The notes under the pieces are model-generated. The model was not told where the DNA came from. It did no database searches and saw nothing but the letters and a program-made list of their open reading frames with translations. Below, one piece after another: positions 1 to 5,785 of a DNA stretch of 12,678 bases. Both the position numbers and the translations under genes were made by a program. Numbering within the stretch: position 1 is the first letter of the stretch; every line of letters begins with the position of its first letter. This DNA is from an uncultured Lachnospiraceae bacterium. GTDB lineage: Bacteria; Bacillota; Clostridia; Lachnospirales; Lachnospiraceae. The DNA lies in the NCBI GenBank assembly GCA_937877165.1, contig CALEFO010000200.1:1-12678 (forward strand), written 5' to 3'.

Positions 1-648
1 GACCTGAATTACAAGATCAATGCGATCGGACCCAGAAACCTTGCGATCGCTGCAACGGAGAATCAGGCAAAGCTCGTTCATATTTCTACGGATTATGTTT
101 TCCCGGGAACCTCTAAGAAGCCGCTGACGGAATTCGATCCGACCGGACCGAAGAGTGTTTATGGCATTACAAAGCTTGCCGGTGAGAATTTTGTGAAGGA
201 TTTTGCAAGAAATTATTTCATTATCCGCACCGCATGGCTGTATGGGGAAGGGAAGAATTTCGTCCGCACGATGCTGAATGTTGCCAAAACGCATGATGAG
301 GTTACTGTTGTGGATGATCAGTTTGGTTCTCCCACCAGTACAAAGGAACTGGCGAAGGCTATTGCACATCTTCTTCCCACGGATAATTACGGCCTGTTCC
401 ACGGAACGTGTGAGGGCTCTACAAGCTGGGATGAATTTACAAGAGAAATTTACCGTCTCGCCGGAATTAAGACGAAGGTAACGAGTGTAACCACAGAGCA
501 ATATCAGGCGGCCAATCCGCAGTCGGCTCCGCGTCCGCATTATTCGATTCTCGACAACTATATGTTCCGTCTGACCACAGACCATGTCTATGCGGACTGG
601 AAGGAAGCACTGGATGTTTACATGACCGAGATGGGGTATAAGGCCTGA
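1..648 (+). CDS. rfbD: dTDP-4-dehydrorhamnose reductase, 5'-truncated by window edge
   Basis: The reading frame is open from base 1 to the TGA at 646-648, giving 215 residues of a family usually near 280-300, so about 70 N-terminal residues, including the NAD(P)-binding glycine motif, lie outside the window. The enzyme reduces dTDP-4-keto-L-rhamnose to dTDP-L-rhamnose in the cytoplasm, the last step of rhamnose-donor synthesis for surface polysaccharides. Visible family marks are STDYVF at residues 29-34, the catalytic YxxxK as YGITK at 54-58, the segment IIRTAWLYG, and DDQFGSPTST. These fit RfbD/RmlD-type short-chain dehydrogenases better than RmlB or GalE. The gene ends directly against the next start codon, so the two are probably cotranscribed. 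No other rhamnose genes are visible here. The family is certain; exact specificity is inferred. Confidence 0.93.
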   Translation, partial: DLNYKINAIGPRNLAIAATENQAKLVHISTDYVFPGTSKKPLTEFDPTGPKSVYGITKLAGENFVKDFARNYFIIRTAWLYGEGKNFVRTMLNVAKTHDEVTVVDDQFGSPTSTKELAKAIAHLLPTDNYGLFHGTCEGSTSWDEFTREIYRLAGIKTKVTSVTTEQYQAANPQSAPRPHYSILDNYMFRLTTDHVYADWKEALDVYMTEMGYKA

Positions 649-1125
649 ATGAACTTTCTGATAAATGTGTTCCATAATCCCTTGTTCGTGGCCGCAGCCT
701 GCAGCTGGCTTGTGGCACAGCTGGCCAAAACGATCATTTATCTCATCATCAATCATAAATTCAATTGGGAGCGAATCATTGGAGCCGGAGGAATGCCGAG
801 CGCACATTCGGCGACCGTATGTGCACTGGCTGTTGCAACAGCGGTTGTTTACGGCCCTTCCGGTTTTGAATTTCCGATGGTGGTTTTCTTCGCATTCATT
901 GTCATGTATGATGCCATGGGCGTGCGCAGAGAAACCGGTGAACAGGCCAAGGTTCTGAATGAAATTGTGAGTCAGTGGTTTGAAATGGGCAACAAACTGC
1001 AAACCATGGATCCCATGGAGCAGTTCAAGGAATTTGTCGGTCATACACCGCTTCAGGTTCTGATTGGTGCAATTCTGGGCAGCAGTATTGCGGCTATTGT
1101 CTGCAATGCCATGCACCTGATATAA
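649..1125 (+). CDS. Divergent PAP2 family membrane protein (YuiD-like, DUF212)
   Basis: A 158-residue integral membrane protein starting at the ATG immediately after the rfbD stop codon. Only a weak AAGG lies just upstream, so translation may be coupled to rfbD. Motifs of the divergent PAP2 family are visible: PSAHSA at residues 50-55, YDAMGVRRETGEQA at 87-100 and GHTPLQV at 131-137, the positions that correspond to the phosphatase signature of PAP2 enzymes. Hydrophobic stretches occur near 11-33, 55-68, 77-90 and 133-152. The family is named after B. subtilis YuiD and is related to membrane phosphatidic-acid or undecaprenyl-pyrophosphate phosphatases, but I know of no firmly established substrate. 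Position next to a nucleotide-sugar gene and a lipoprotein gene is consistent with an envelope role; that part is inference. Confidence 0.88.
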   Translation: MNFLINVFHNPLFVAAACSWLVAQLAKTIIYLIINHKFNWERIIGAGGMPSAHSATVCALAVATAVVYGPSGFEFPMVVFFAFIVMYDAMGVRRETGEQAKVLNEIVSQWFEMGNKLQTMDPMEQFKEFVGHTPLQVLIGAILGSSIAAIVCNAMHLI

Positions 1126-1144
1126 ACAGAAAGAGTAAGAGAAG

Positions 1145-1163
1145 GCCGCAGGAAGCCTGCGGC
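1145..1163 (+). promoter_or_regulatory. RBS-proximal hairpin ahead of the YerB-type gene
   Basis: A perfect 8-bp inverted repeat, GCCGCAGG / CCTGCGGC with an AAG loop, ends just before the ribosome binding site AAAGGAG (1167-1173) of the gene starting at 1177. No T-tract follows, so it is not a terminator. It could modulate initiation or act as an RNA stability element. A very similar sequence precedes the gene at 8542. Confidence 0.6.
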
Positions 1164-1176
1164 GGGAAAGGAGATT

Positions 1177-2349
1177 ATGAAAAGATTAACGGCACTTATT
1201 CTGGCCGGAATGACCGCTTCCGCGGCACTTCTGTCCGGCTGCGGCAGCTCGGAGACGGAGGATTATTCCATCGCGGAAACCATTCCGCAGAATGATACCG
1301 CTTCGACAGAGGCGTCCACACAGACTGAGGAGGAGACAGCTCCGGAAGGAAAGGTACGCAGCCAGCTGACCAATGACTGGATTGATGAGGATCTGTATGA
1401 TCAGCGTCCGATTGCTGTCATGTACCCCATCAACAAAGAGGCAATGCCGCAGTACGGATATGATAAGATTGACATCTTCTATGAGATCTTGGAAGAGGAT
1501 GGCATGAGCCGTCAGATGGCGATCATGAAGGACTGGAAGAATCTGGATAAAATCGGAAACATCCGCAGTATCCGTGACTATTTTGTCTATGCTGCTCTGG
1601 AATATGATCCGATCATCGTTCATTTCGGCGGTCCTGTGGTTTATGTGAAGGACATTCTCACCCGCGATGATGTGCAGAACATCAATGGTGTCGGTGGTGA
1701 GCTCGGTGACAGCTATGATGCGTTTTTCCGTGACAACCCGGACGGACGTGCCTCGGAGCACACGGCGTACACGAGCAGCGATCTTCTTCTGAAGGCCTGC
1801 GATACAGCCGGCTTCCAGCTGAACTACCGGGACGATGTTTTCTCGGACTATAAGGATCAGACACATTATCAGTTTACGGATGCCTCTCATAAGAATACGC
1901 TGGATCAGTATGGCGATAAGGCTGTGGATGCCAAGTCTCTGGACTTCTCGGATGCCTTCCCGCATGATACACCGACCTTCGAGTACAATGAGGATGATCA
2001 TCTGTACTACCGCAGCATTTACGGAGAGCCTCAGGTAGACGGCACGACCGGCACGCAGCTTGCCTTTGAGAACGTTCTGGTTCAGTGGGCCTATTATGAA
2101 GTTCGTGACGACAACGGCTATCTTGCCTTCCGGATGCATGATAATACGCATGATGGCATGTTCATCACGGAGGGCAGGATGATCCATGTCACCTGGAAGA
2201 AGGACAGCGATTACGGTCCGACGAAGTACTACGATGATAACGGTGATGAAATCAAGCTGAACACGGGGAAGACCATGGTTTGTGTTCTGGAGGACGACAA
2301 GCCGTTTGAGGTGGATGGAGCAGCCATCAATCCTTCTGCGAATTATTAA
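1177..2349 (+). CDS. yerB: YerB-type lipoprotein, DUF3048 family
   Basis: A 390-residue secreted lipoprotein. The start is an ATG with the strong site AAAGGAG four bases upstream. Residues 1-21 form a lipoprotein signal peptide (KR, then a hydrophobic core) ending in lipobox LSGC, with the lipidated cysteine at 22. An acidic, Ser/Thr-rich linker (about 25-62) leads into the DUF3048 domain: RPIAVMYPINKEAMPQYG, a YEILEEDGMSRQMAI segment, KIGNIRSIRDYFVYAALEYD and a HFGGP turn are the conserved N-terminal-half motifs. The C-terminal half (about 240-390) matches the second DUF3048 part, ending in a V(C)VLEDDKP segment. The family is widespread in Firmicutes and structures exist, but no clear biochemical function is established to my knowledge. 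In B. subtilis yerB lies near pcrA and ligA, which are absent here. A terminator follows about 100 bases downstream. Confidence 0.92.
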   Translation: MKRLTALILAGMTASAALLSGCGSSETEDYSIAETIPQNDTASTEASTQTEEETAPEGKVRSQLTNDWIDEDLYDQRPIAVMYPINKEAMPQYGYDKIDIFYEILEEDGMSRQMAIMKDWKNLDKIGNIRSIRDYFVYAALEYDPIIVHFGGPVVYVKDILTRDDVQNINGVGGELGDSYDAFFRDNPDGRASEHTAYTSSDLLLKACDTAGFQLNYRDDVFSDYKDQTHYQFTDASHKNTLDQYGDKAVDAKSLDFSDAFPHDTPTFEYNEDDHLYYRSIYGEPQVDGTTGTQLAFENVLVQWAYYEVRDDNGYLAFRMHDNTHDGMFITEGRMIHVTWKKDSDYGPTKYYDDNGDEIKLNTGKTMVCVLEDDKPFEVDGAAINPSANY

Positions 2350-2451
2350 GAAGAAATCCTTGAGAAAATAACTTCATAAAGGCCTTTGAAATCCGTGGAC
2401 AGATCTTAAAGCGGGTATTCGGGAGTGTCAGCGGAATTTGATTTCAAATAC

Positions 2452-2507
2452 AAACAGGTGTGCCGTGCAGTCTCTGGTATGGAGAAGCACAGTACACCCG
2501 TTTTTTA
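2452..2507 (+). terminator. Rho-independent terminator after the YerB-type gene
   Basis: An imperfect inverted repeat pairs AAACAGGTGTGCCGTGC (2452-2468) with GCACAGTACACCCGTTT (2487-2503), with two mismatches and one G-T pair. TCTC/GAGA adds pairing inside the loop. A run of six T residues (2501-2506) follows on the + strand. It lies between convergent genes and may also stop transcription of the carboxypeptidase gene from the other side, where the trailing T content is lower. Confidence 0.75.
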
Positions 2508-2580
2508 TAGAAATGAAGTGCAGACTACATTCTGCTGTTCACGTTCAGGAAGGAACGGATCGGCGGAAATGCGTTTTGTT

Positions 2581-4242
2581 TTATTTGTAATCATGATAGG
2601 AATCATCGTTCGGATCGTAGCGGTTGTCGTAATACTGATCGCCTCGGTCGTAGCGGTGATTTTCGTAATAATCGTTTCGCTGTACGTGAGCGCGTCTTGC
2701 TCTTCTTCTGCGCTGCCTTGCCCGCTCTCTGGCATCGTGCATCACGGCAGAGAAGTGAATGAAGAGTGACAGGAGAAGCGATACGGCGATGATGGTGAGA
2801 AGAACCGAGGACACATTGACGTAAACGGTATTATTTTGACCGAATACAATGTAACGGGACAGAAGCATCCGGAGAGGAGCACGGTCCTTTTCCTGTTTTT
2901 CGGACCGCTGAATCATCTCTCCTGCTACGGAATTGTCAGTATGGTCTGACAGACTTGCCGGAACGAGTGTGGTCGTTCCGACAATGGTGCCGCTCTCTTT
3001 CCCACCATAGTAATAAGTGATGACATTGCTGCTGCAGTCCGAAGTCAGATCACTGAACGAAGCGGAGGAGGGAAGAATCACATAGCCGCCGTCGGAGACG
3101 GAAAGAGCAGGTGTGCTGGAGCCCAGAAGATCCTGGCCTTCTGTCAGAAACGAAATTCCATCGGAGGCAGGGAATTCCTCCTTCTGCTGCGCCTGCTGAA
3201 GGGAGAAGTTCTCATAGCCGTAGTCAAAAAGCGTCGCGGTATCTTCAAACTGTGCAGGATCATCCTCACGCATGACGACACAGATCAGTTCCATGTCCCC
3301 GTGTTCACATCCGGTCACCAGATTTTCATGGGCCTGGCTGGTGTAGCCGGTTTTTCCACCGATGATTCCGCTGTAGGGAACCTGTCCGTTGATCAGTTCG
3401 TGCTTGTTGGTAAGAGTGAAATCATCCGGCTGTGTGTCGGTGGCTTGAAAATGATAGGAAGCGCAGTTTCCGACCTGGCGGCAGATCTTGTTGTCAAAAA
3501 AGGCCCTGGCAATCATGGAAAGATCATGCGCACTGGTGTAGTGGTTGTCATCATACAGGCCGTTGGTGTTGACAAAATGGGAATCCGTGCAGCCAAGCTC
3601 CGAAGCTTTCTCATTCATCATTGAAACAAATGCGTCAATGGAGCCTGCTGTCTTCTCCGCCAGTGCGTTGGCACATTCATTGGCGGAGCCGACCATCAGG
3701 CCGTAGAGAGCCTCTTCTACTGTGATGGTTTCACCGACACTCATTCCAATGTTGGATCCATCTGCCGGAACAGCTGCAATGGCAGATTCTGAAAATGTAA
3801 TCGTGTCGGAAGGATCAAGATTTTCCGCTGCGATCAGACAGGTCAGCATTTTGGTTGTGCTGGCGGGATACATTTTCTCGTGAATGTTCTTCGAATACAG
3901 AATGGCTCCGGTTTTTGCATCCAGAAGAATGGCGCTTTCCGCCGTGATGGTGGGCCCCTGCGGCCATCCGGTGATGTCGTTGGACTGAATGGGTTCAGCC
4001 TTCTGTGCAGCAGCCTGTGTGCTGTTGACGACATGACCGTCATCCGTCAGAACATCTCCCGCCGAGCTGTTGACCACAGTATCGGAATAGGCATTGTCGG
4101 ATACGGATGGAGCAGCATAAGCGGTCCTGACAGAAAGCATACAAAGAACGCCGCTGCAGGCAGCGGCGCACAATAGAGTTTGAAATTCCCTCCGGAGCAA
4201 AGAATGCTCCCGGGCAGTGATCTTATTTTGCAAGGGCTTCAA
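2581..4242 (-). CDS. D-alanyl-D-alanine carboxypeptidase (peptidase S11) with extra C-terminal anchor and tail
   Basis: A 553-residue exported penicillin-binding protein of the DacA/DacF type, which trims the terminal D-Ala from peptidoglycan stem peptides outside the membrane. All three active-site motifs are present: STTK at residues 128-131 (nucleophile Ser128), SAN at 186-188 and KTG at 297-299. A signal peptide spans about 1-43 (RR, hydrophobic core, AYA cleavage site), then a Ser/Asp-rich linker to about 95. The catalytic domain runs about 98-345, with a probable PBP5-like beta region beyond. Unlike the usual amphipathic C-terminal helix, there is a clear membrane segment at about 475-498, followed by an Arg-rich stretch (504-518) and a Tyr/Asp/Asn-rich tail to the end. 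The TTG start has AGGAG four bases upstream, inside trxA, giving a 20-base overlap. Family members are commonly 380-450 residues. A later start is possible but would damage the signal peptide. Confidence 0.93.
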   Translation of the reverse strand: MKPLQNKITAREHSLLRREFQTLLCAAACSGVLCMLSVRTAYAAPSVSDNAYSDTVVNSSAGDVLTDDGHVVNSTQAAAQKAEPIQSNDITGWPQGPTITAESAILLDAKTGAILYSKNIHEKMYPASTTKMLTCLIAAENLDPSDTITFSESAIAAVPADGSNIGMSVGETITVEEALYGLMVGSANECANALAEKTAGSIDAFVSMMNEKASELGCTDSHFVNTNGLYDDNHYTSAHDLSMIARAFFDNKICRQVGNCASYHFQATDTQPDDFTLTNKHELINGQVPYSGIIGGKTGYTSQAHENLVTGCEHGDMELICVVMREDDPAQFEDTATLFDYGYENFSLQQAQQKEEFPASDGISFLTEGQDLLGSSTPALSVSDGGYVILPSSASFSDLTSDCSSNVITYYYGGKESGTIVGTTTLVPASLSDHTDNSVAGEMIQRSEKQEKDRAPLRMLLSRYIVFGQNNTVYVNVSSVLLTIIAVSLLLSLFIHFSAVMHDARERARQRRRRARRAHVQRNDYYENHRYDRGDQYYDNRYDPNDDSYHDYK

Positions 4243-4540
4243 TCTTCTCCTGAAGGGTCTCTTTGGGAATCAGGCCGACGCTTGTTCCGACAACTTCACC
4301 GTTCTTGAAGAACAGGAGGGTTGGGATGGACATGACGTTGTATTTCTCTGCAATGTCGGTGGCGTCATCCACGTTCAGCTTACCGACCTTGACCTTTCCC
4401 TGATACAGGGGTTCCATTGCGGCAACATAAGGTCCCATCATCTTGCAGGGACCGCACCAGTCAGCATAGAAATCGACAACGACCGGAATATCACTTTTCA
4501 GAACTTCTGCTTCAAAATTATCTGATGTGAAAATCATCAT
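4223..4540 (-). CDS. trxA: Thioredoxin
   Basis: A 105-residue cytoplasmic thioredoxin, the full family length. The redox site WCGPC lies at residues 28-32, preceded by PVVVDFYADW, and the cis-proline loop SIPT is at 71-74. KLNVDD and the C-terminal helix EKIEALAK are also typical. It reduces protein disulfides and is itself reduced by thioredoxin reductase, which is not in the window. Two consecutive ATG codons are available; GGGAG lies three bases before the first and six before the second, so initiation at 4537 is equally possible and would remove one Met. It is the first gene of a two-gene minus-strand unit with the carboxypeptidase, with a well-formed promoter about 130 bases upstream. 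Confidence 0.97.
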   Translation of the reverse strand: MMIFTSDNFEAEVLKSDIPVVVDFYADWCGPCKMMGPYVAAMEPLYQGKVKVGKLNVDDATDIAEKYNVMSIPTLLFFKNGEVVGTSVGLIPKETLQEKIEALAK

Positions 4541-4667
4541 AAACTCCCTTCTGTCTCACCATGTGCAGCCGCCTGCAATGATCCGTTTCAACTGGTACGA
4601 ATTACAGGGAAAGCAGCGGGTGACAGACAATTCTTGTGTTTTTACAGATCCTTTATTGAACAGAAAA

Positions 4668-4694
4668 ATTATAACATAGTCATTCCTTTGTCAA
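4668..4694 (-). promoter_or_regulatory. Sigma-A-type promoter for trxA-dac
   Basis: On the minus strand a perfect TTGACA (4694-4689) is followed after 15 bases by a perfect TATAAT (4673-4668) with an extended TGT just before it. The spacer is short; TGTTGA two bases upstream gives a 17-base spacer as an alternative -35. Transcription would begin near 4661, leaving a leader of about 120 bases before trxA, in which I found no convincing riboswitch or long hairpin. Confidence 0.75.
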
Positions 4695-4712
4695 CAGAAA
4701 GGCAGGAGGCAG

Positions 4713-4751
4713 AAAAAGATCCTTTCCGGAATCTGAGCCTTCAGGATTCCG
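4713..4751 (-). terminator. Possible weak terminator at the end of trmB
   Basis: On the minus strand a hairpin spans the trmB stop codon: CGGAATCCTGA pairs with TCAGATTCCG with a single bulged C and an AGGC loop (4751-4727). A run of five T residues follows only after about nine bases (4717-4713), so termination is likely partial. It separates trmB from the trxA promoter just downstream. Confidence 0.45.
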
Positions 4752-5406
4752 CTGCTGGAAAATCAGGATTTCGCTTCAGAATATACTTGTTGATTTTATT
4801 GCCCTTCGCGGAGAAGCGTTCCTCGTATTCCGTCATGACATTGCCCTCATTCATGACGGGATCCGCGTGGAGATCGTAGGTGATGGCATCGATGACAAAG
4901 GGACTGAAGGGAACCTCTTCCACTGCAAAATCGAAGAGCTCACGGTTGTCCGTTTTGAACTCAATGGTTCCGGAATTGCCAAGAATCACGTCGTATCGGC
5001 GTAAGAATTCTTTGGAAGGAAGACGCCGTTTGGCATTGCGCTTCTTGGGCCAGGGATCGGAGAAATTCAGGTAAATCCGCGAGACCTCTCCCTCTGCAAA
5101 ATATTCTGTAATGAGTTCAGCCTCTCCTCGGATGAAGCGAAGATTTGGAAGCTGAAGCTCGTTTTGACGGTCCACGCCGCGCAGAAGCACGCTGGAATAT
5201 TTCTCAATTCCGATATAATTGATTTCCGGGTGCAGCTGGGCAAGCTCCAAAATGAAACGTCCCTTTCCGGTTCCAATTTCCAGATAAACGGGATGTTCGT
5301 TTTCAAATACGGCTTTCCAGTTTCCTTTGTTCTCTTCCGGTTTCTGTACGACAAACGGGCTTGCCTCAATGGTGTCTCTTGCCCGTGGAATATTGCGAAG
5401 TCTCAA
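4741..5406 (-). CDS. trmB: tRNA (guanine-N7-)-methyltransferase
   Basis: TrmB transfers a methyl group from S-adenosylmethionine to N7 of G46 in the tRNA variable loop. From the chosen start the protein has 221 residues, close to the usual 210-220. Visible motifs are the SAM-binding EIGTGKGRF at 43-51, the acidic loop GIEKYSSV at 66-73, the TrmB signature NFSDPWPKKRNAKRRL at 114-129, and FKTDNRELFDF at 150-160 with a C-terminal TEYEERF (192-198) before GNKI. The start is a TTG at 5406 preceded by AGGAG at a distance of about eight bases, and it yields MRLRNIPRARD, the normal N-terminus. The frame stays open to an ATG at 5514, but those 36 residues are unlike the family and overlap a candidate promoter, so I reject that start. 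Confidence 0.95.
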   Translation of the reverse strand: MRLRNIPRARDTIEASPFVVQKPEENKGNWKAVFENEHPVYLEIGTGKGRFILELAQLHPEINYIGIEKYSSVLLRGVDRQNELQLPNLRFIRGEAELITEYFAEGEVSRIYLNFSDPWPKKRNAKRRLPSKEFLRRYDVILGNSGTIEFKTDNRELFDFAVEEVPFSPFVIDAITYDLHADPVMNEGNVMTEYEERFSAKGNKINKYILKRNPDFPAAES

Positions 5407-5485
5407 AGCGTTCTCTCCTGTTCCTTGTTCCTGTTTCGGATTAGCCGCAGCCTGCAGACAGTCTATTGGGCTGCCAGCCAGATAT

Positions 5486-5514
5486 ATGATAACAAAAGGT
5501 CCGAATTCGAACAA
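5486..5514 (-). promoter_or_regulatory. Candidate trmB promoter
   Basis: On the minus strand TTGTTC (5514-5509) is followed after 17 bases by TATCAT (5491-5486), which matches TATAAT in five of six positions and carries a TGT extension. The -35 is poor (three of six), so the extended -10 would have to compensate. Spacing from the trmB TTG start leaves a leader of roughly 75 bases. This supports the shorter trmB gene model. Confidence 0.5.
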
Positions 5515-5671
5515 ATTTTATTCGATGTTTATTGTGTTTTTATTTCTTTGTGAGAAGATACTGGTATAGCTTTGCCTGCGGAATCCTAAGTCATCCACAG
5601 AAAACATCGGGTTGGAAGAAAATATTTTTTATGCAGACAGCAGACAATTATTACAGCAGAAATGGGGATAA

Positions 5672-5707
5672 AGTTTGAAAGTGACATCGATATGTCACTT
5701 TCAAACT
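5672..5707 (+). repeat. Perfect 16-bp inverted repeat in the ftsH upstream region
   Basis: AGTTTGAAAGTGACAT (5672-5687), a CGAT loop, then the exact reverse complement (5692-5707). There is no T-tract after it, so it is not a terminator. It could be a stable RNA hairpin at the 5' end of the ftsH message or a long dyad operator for a DNA-binding regulator. The sequence alone does not decide between these. Confidence 0.85.
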
Positions 5708-5735
5708 GCAGCATCGGTGCTGACGCACCAGCTGC
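5708..5735 (+). repeat. Second hairpin in the ftsH leader
   Basis: GCAGC (5708-5712) pairs with GCTGC (5731-5735) and GGTGC (5716-5720) pairs with GCACC (5725-5729) around a TGAC loop, making a two-part stem with a small internal loop. A competing fold pairs CAGCA (5709-5713) with TGCTG (5718-5722) around TCGG, so this segment can adopt mutually exclusive structures. Confidence 0.55.
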
Positions 5736-5742
5736 CACATTC

Positions 5743-5769
5743 GGCAAAACCGCCTTCGCGGATTTTGCC
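5743..5769 (+). repeat. Third hairpin in the ftsH leader, next to the RBS
   Basis: GGCAAAACCGC (5743-5753) pairs with GCGGATTTTGCC (5758-5769) around a CTTC loop, giving 11 base pairs with one bulged A. It ends five bases before the ftsH ribosome binding site GAGGT (5775-5779), so its stability could affect translation initiation. Confidence 0.7.
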
Positions 5770-5785
5770 TCAGCGAGGTATAAAC

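Larger units (their letters stand above)
5515..5785 (+). other. Intergenic region between trmB and ftsH
   Basis: The trmB-ftsH gap (5407-5785) is about 380 bases. The trmB-proximal part holds the trmB leader and promoter. From 5515 to about 5670 the DNA is AT-rich and I could not identify a convincing sigma-A promoter for ftsH; TATAGC at 5565-5570 has no good partner. From 5672 to 5769 there are three consecutive inverted repeats, listed separately. No CIRCE (HrcA) or CtsR operator was seen by eye. Confidence 0.6.

Noticed and set aside
1186..2187. 333-codon open frame on the minus strand
   Set aside because: It lies entirely opposite the YerB-type gene, has no recognisable motif or plausible ribosome binding site, and its Ile/Arg-rich composition is what reverse-complemented codons of that gene produce.
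2425..2769. 114-codon + strand frame between the two convergent genes
   Set aside because: It runs through a rho-independent terminator and into the 3' end of the carboxypeptidase gene; its hydrophobic part is antisense to the Tyr/Asp-rich tail.
5407..5514. N-terminal extension of TrmB by 36 residues
   Set aside because: It does not match TrmB N-termini and overlaps a candidate promoter; TTG at 5406 has a well-placed AGGAG.
5675..5785. N-terminal extension of FtsH by 37 residues
   Set aside because: The extension is encoded by the inverted-repeat leader and does not resemble FtsH; the ATG at 5786 has a proper RBS.
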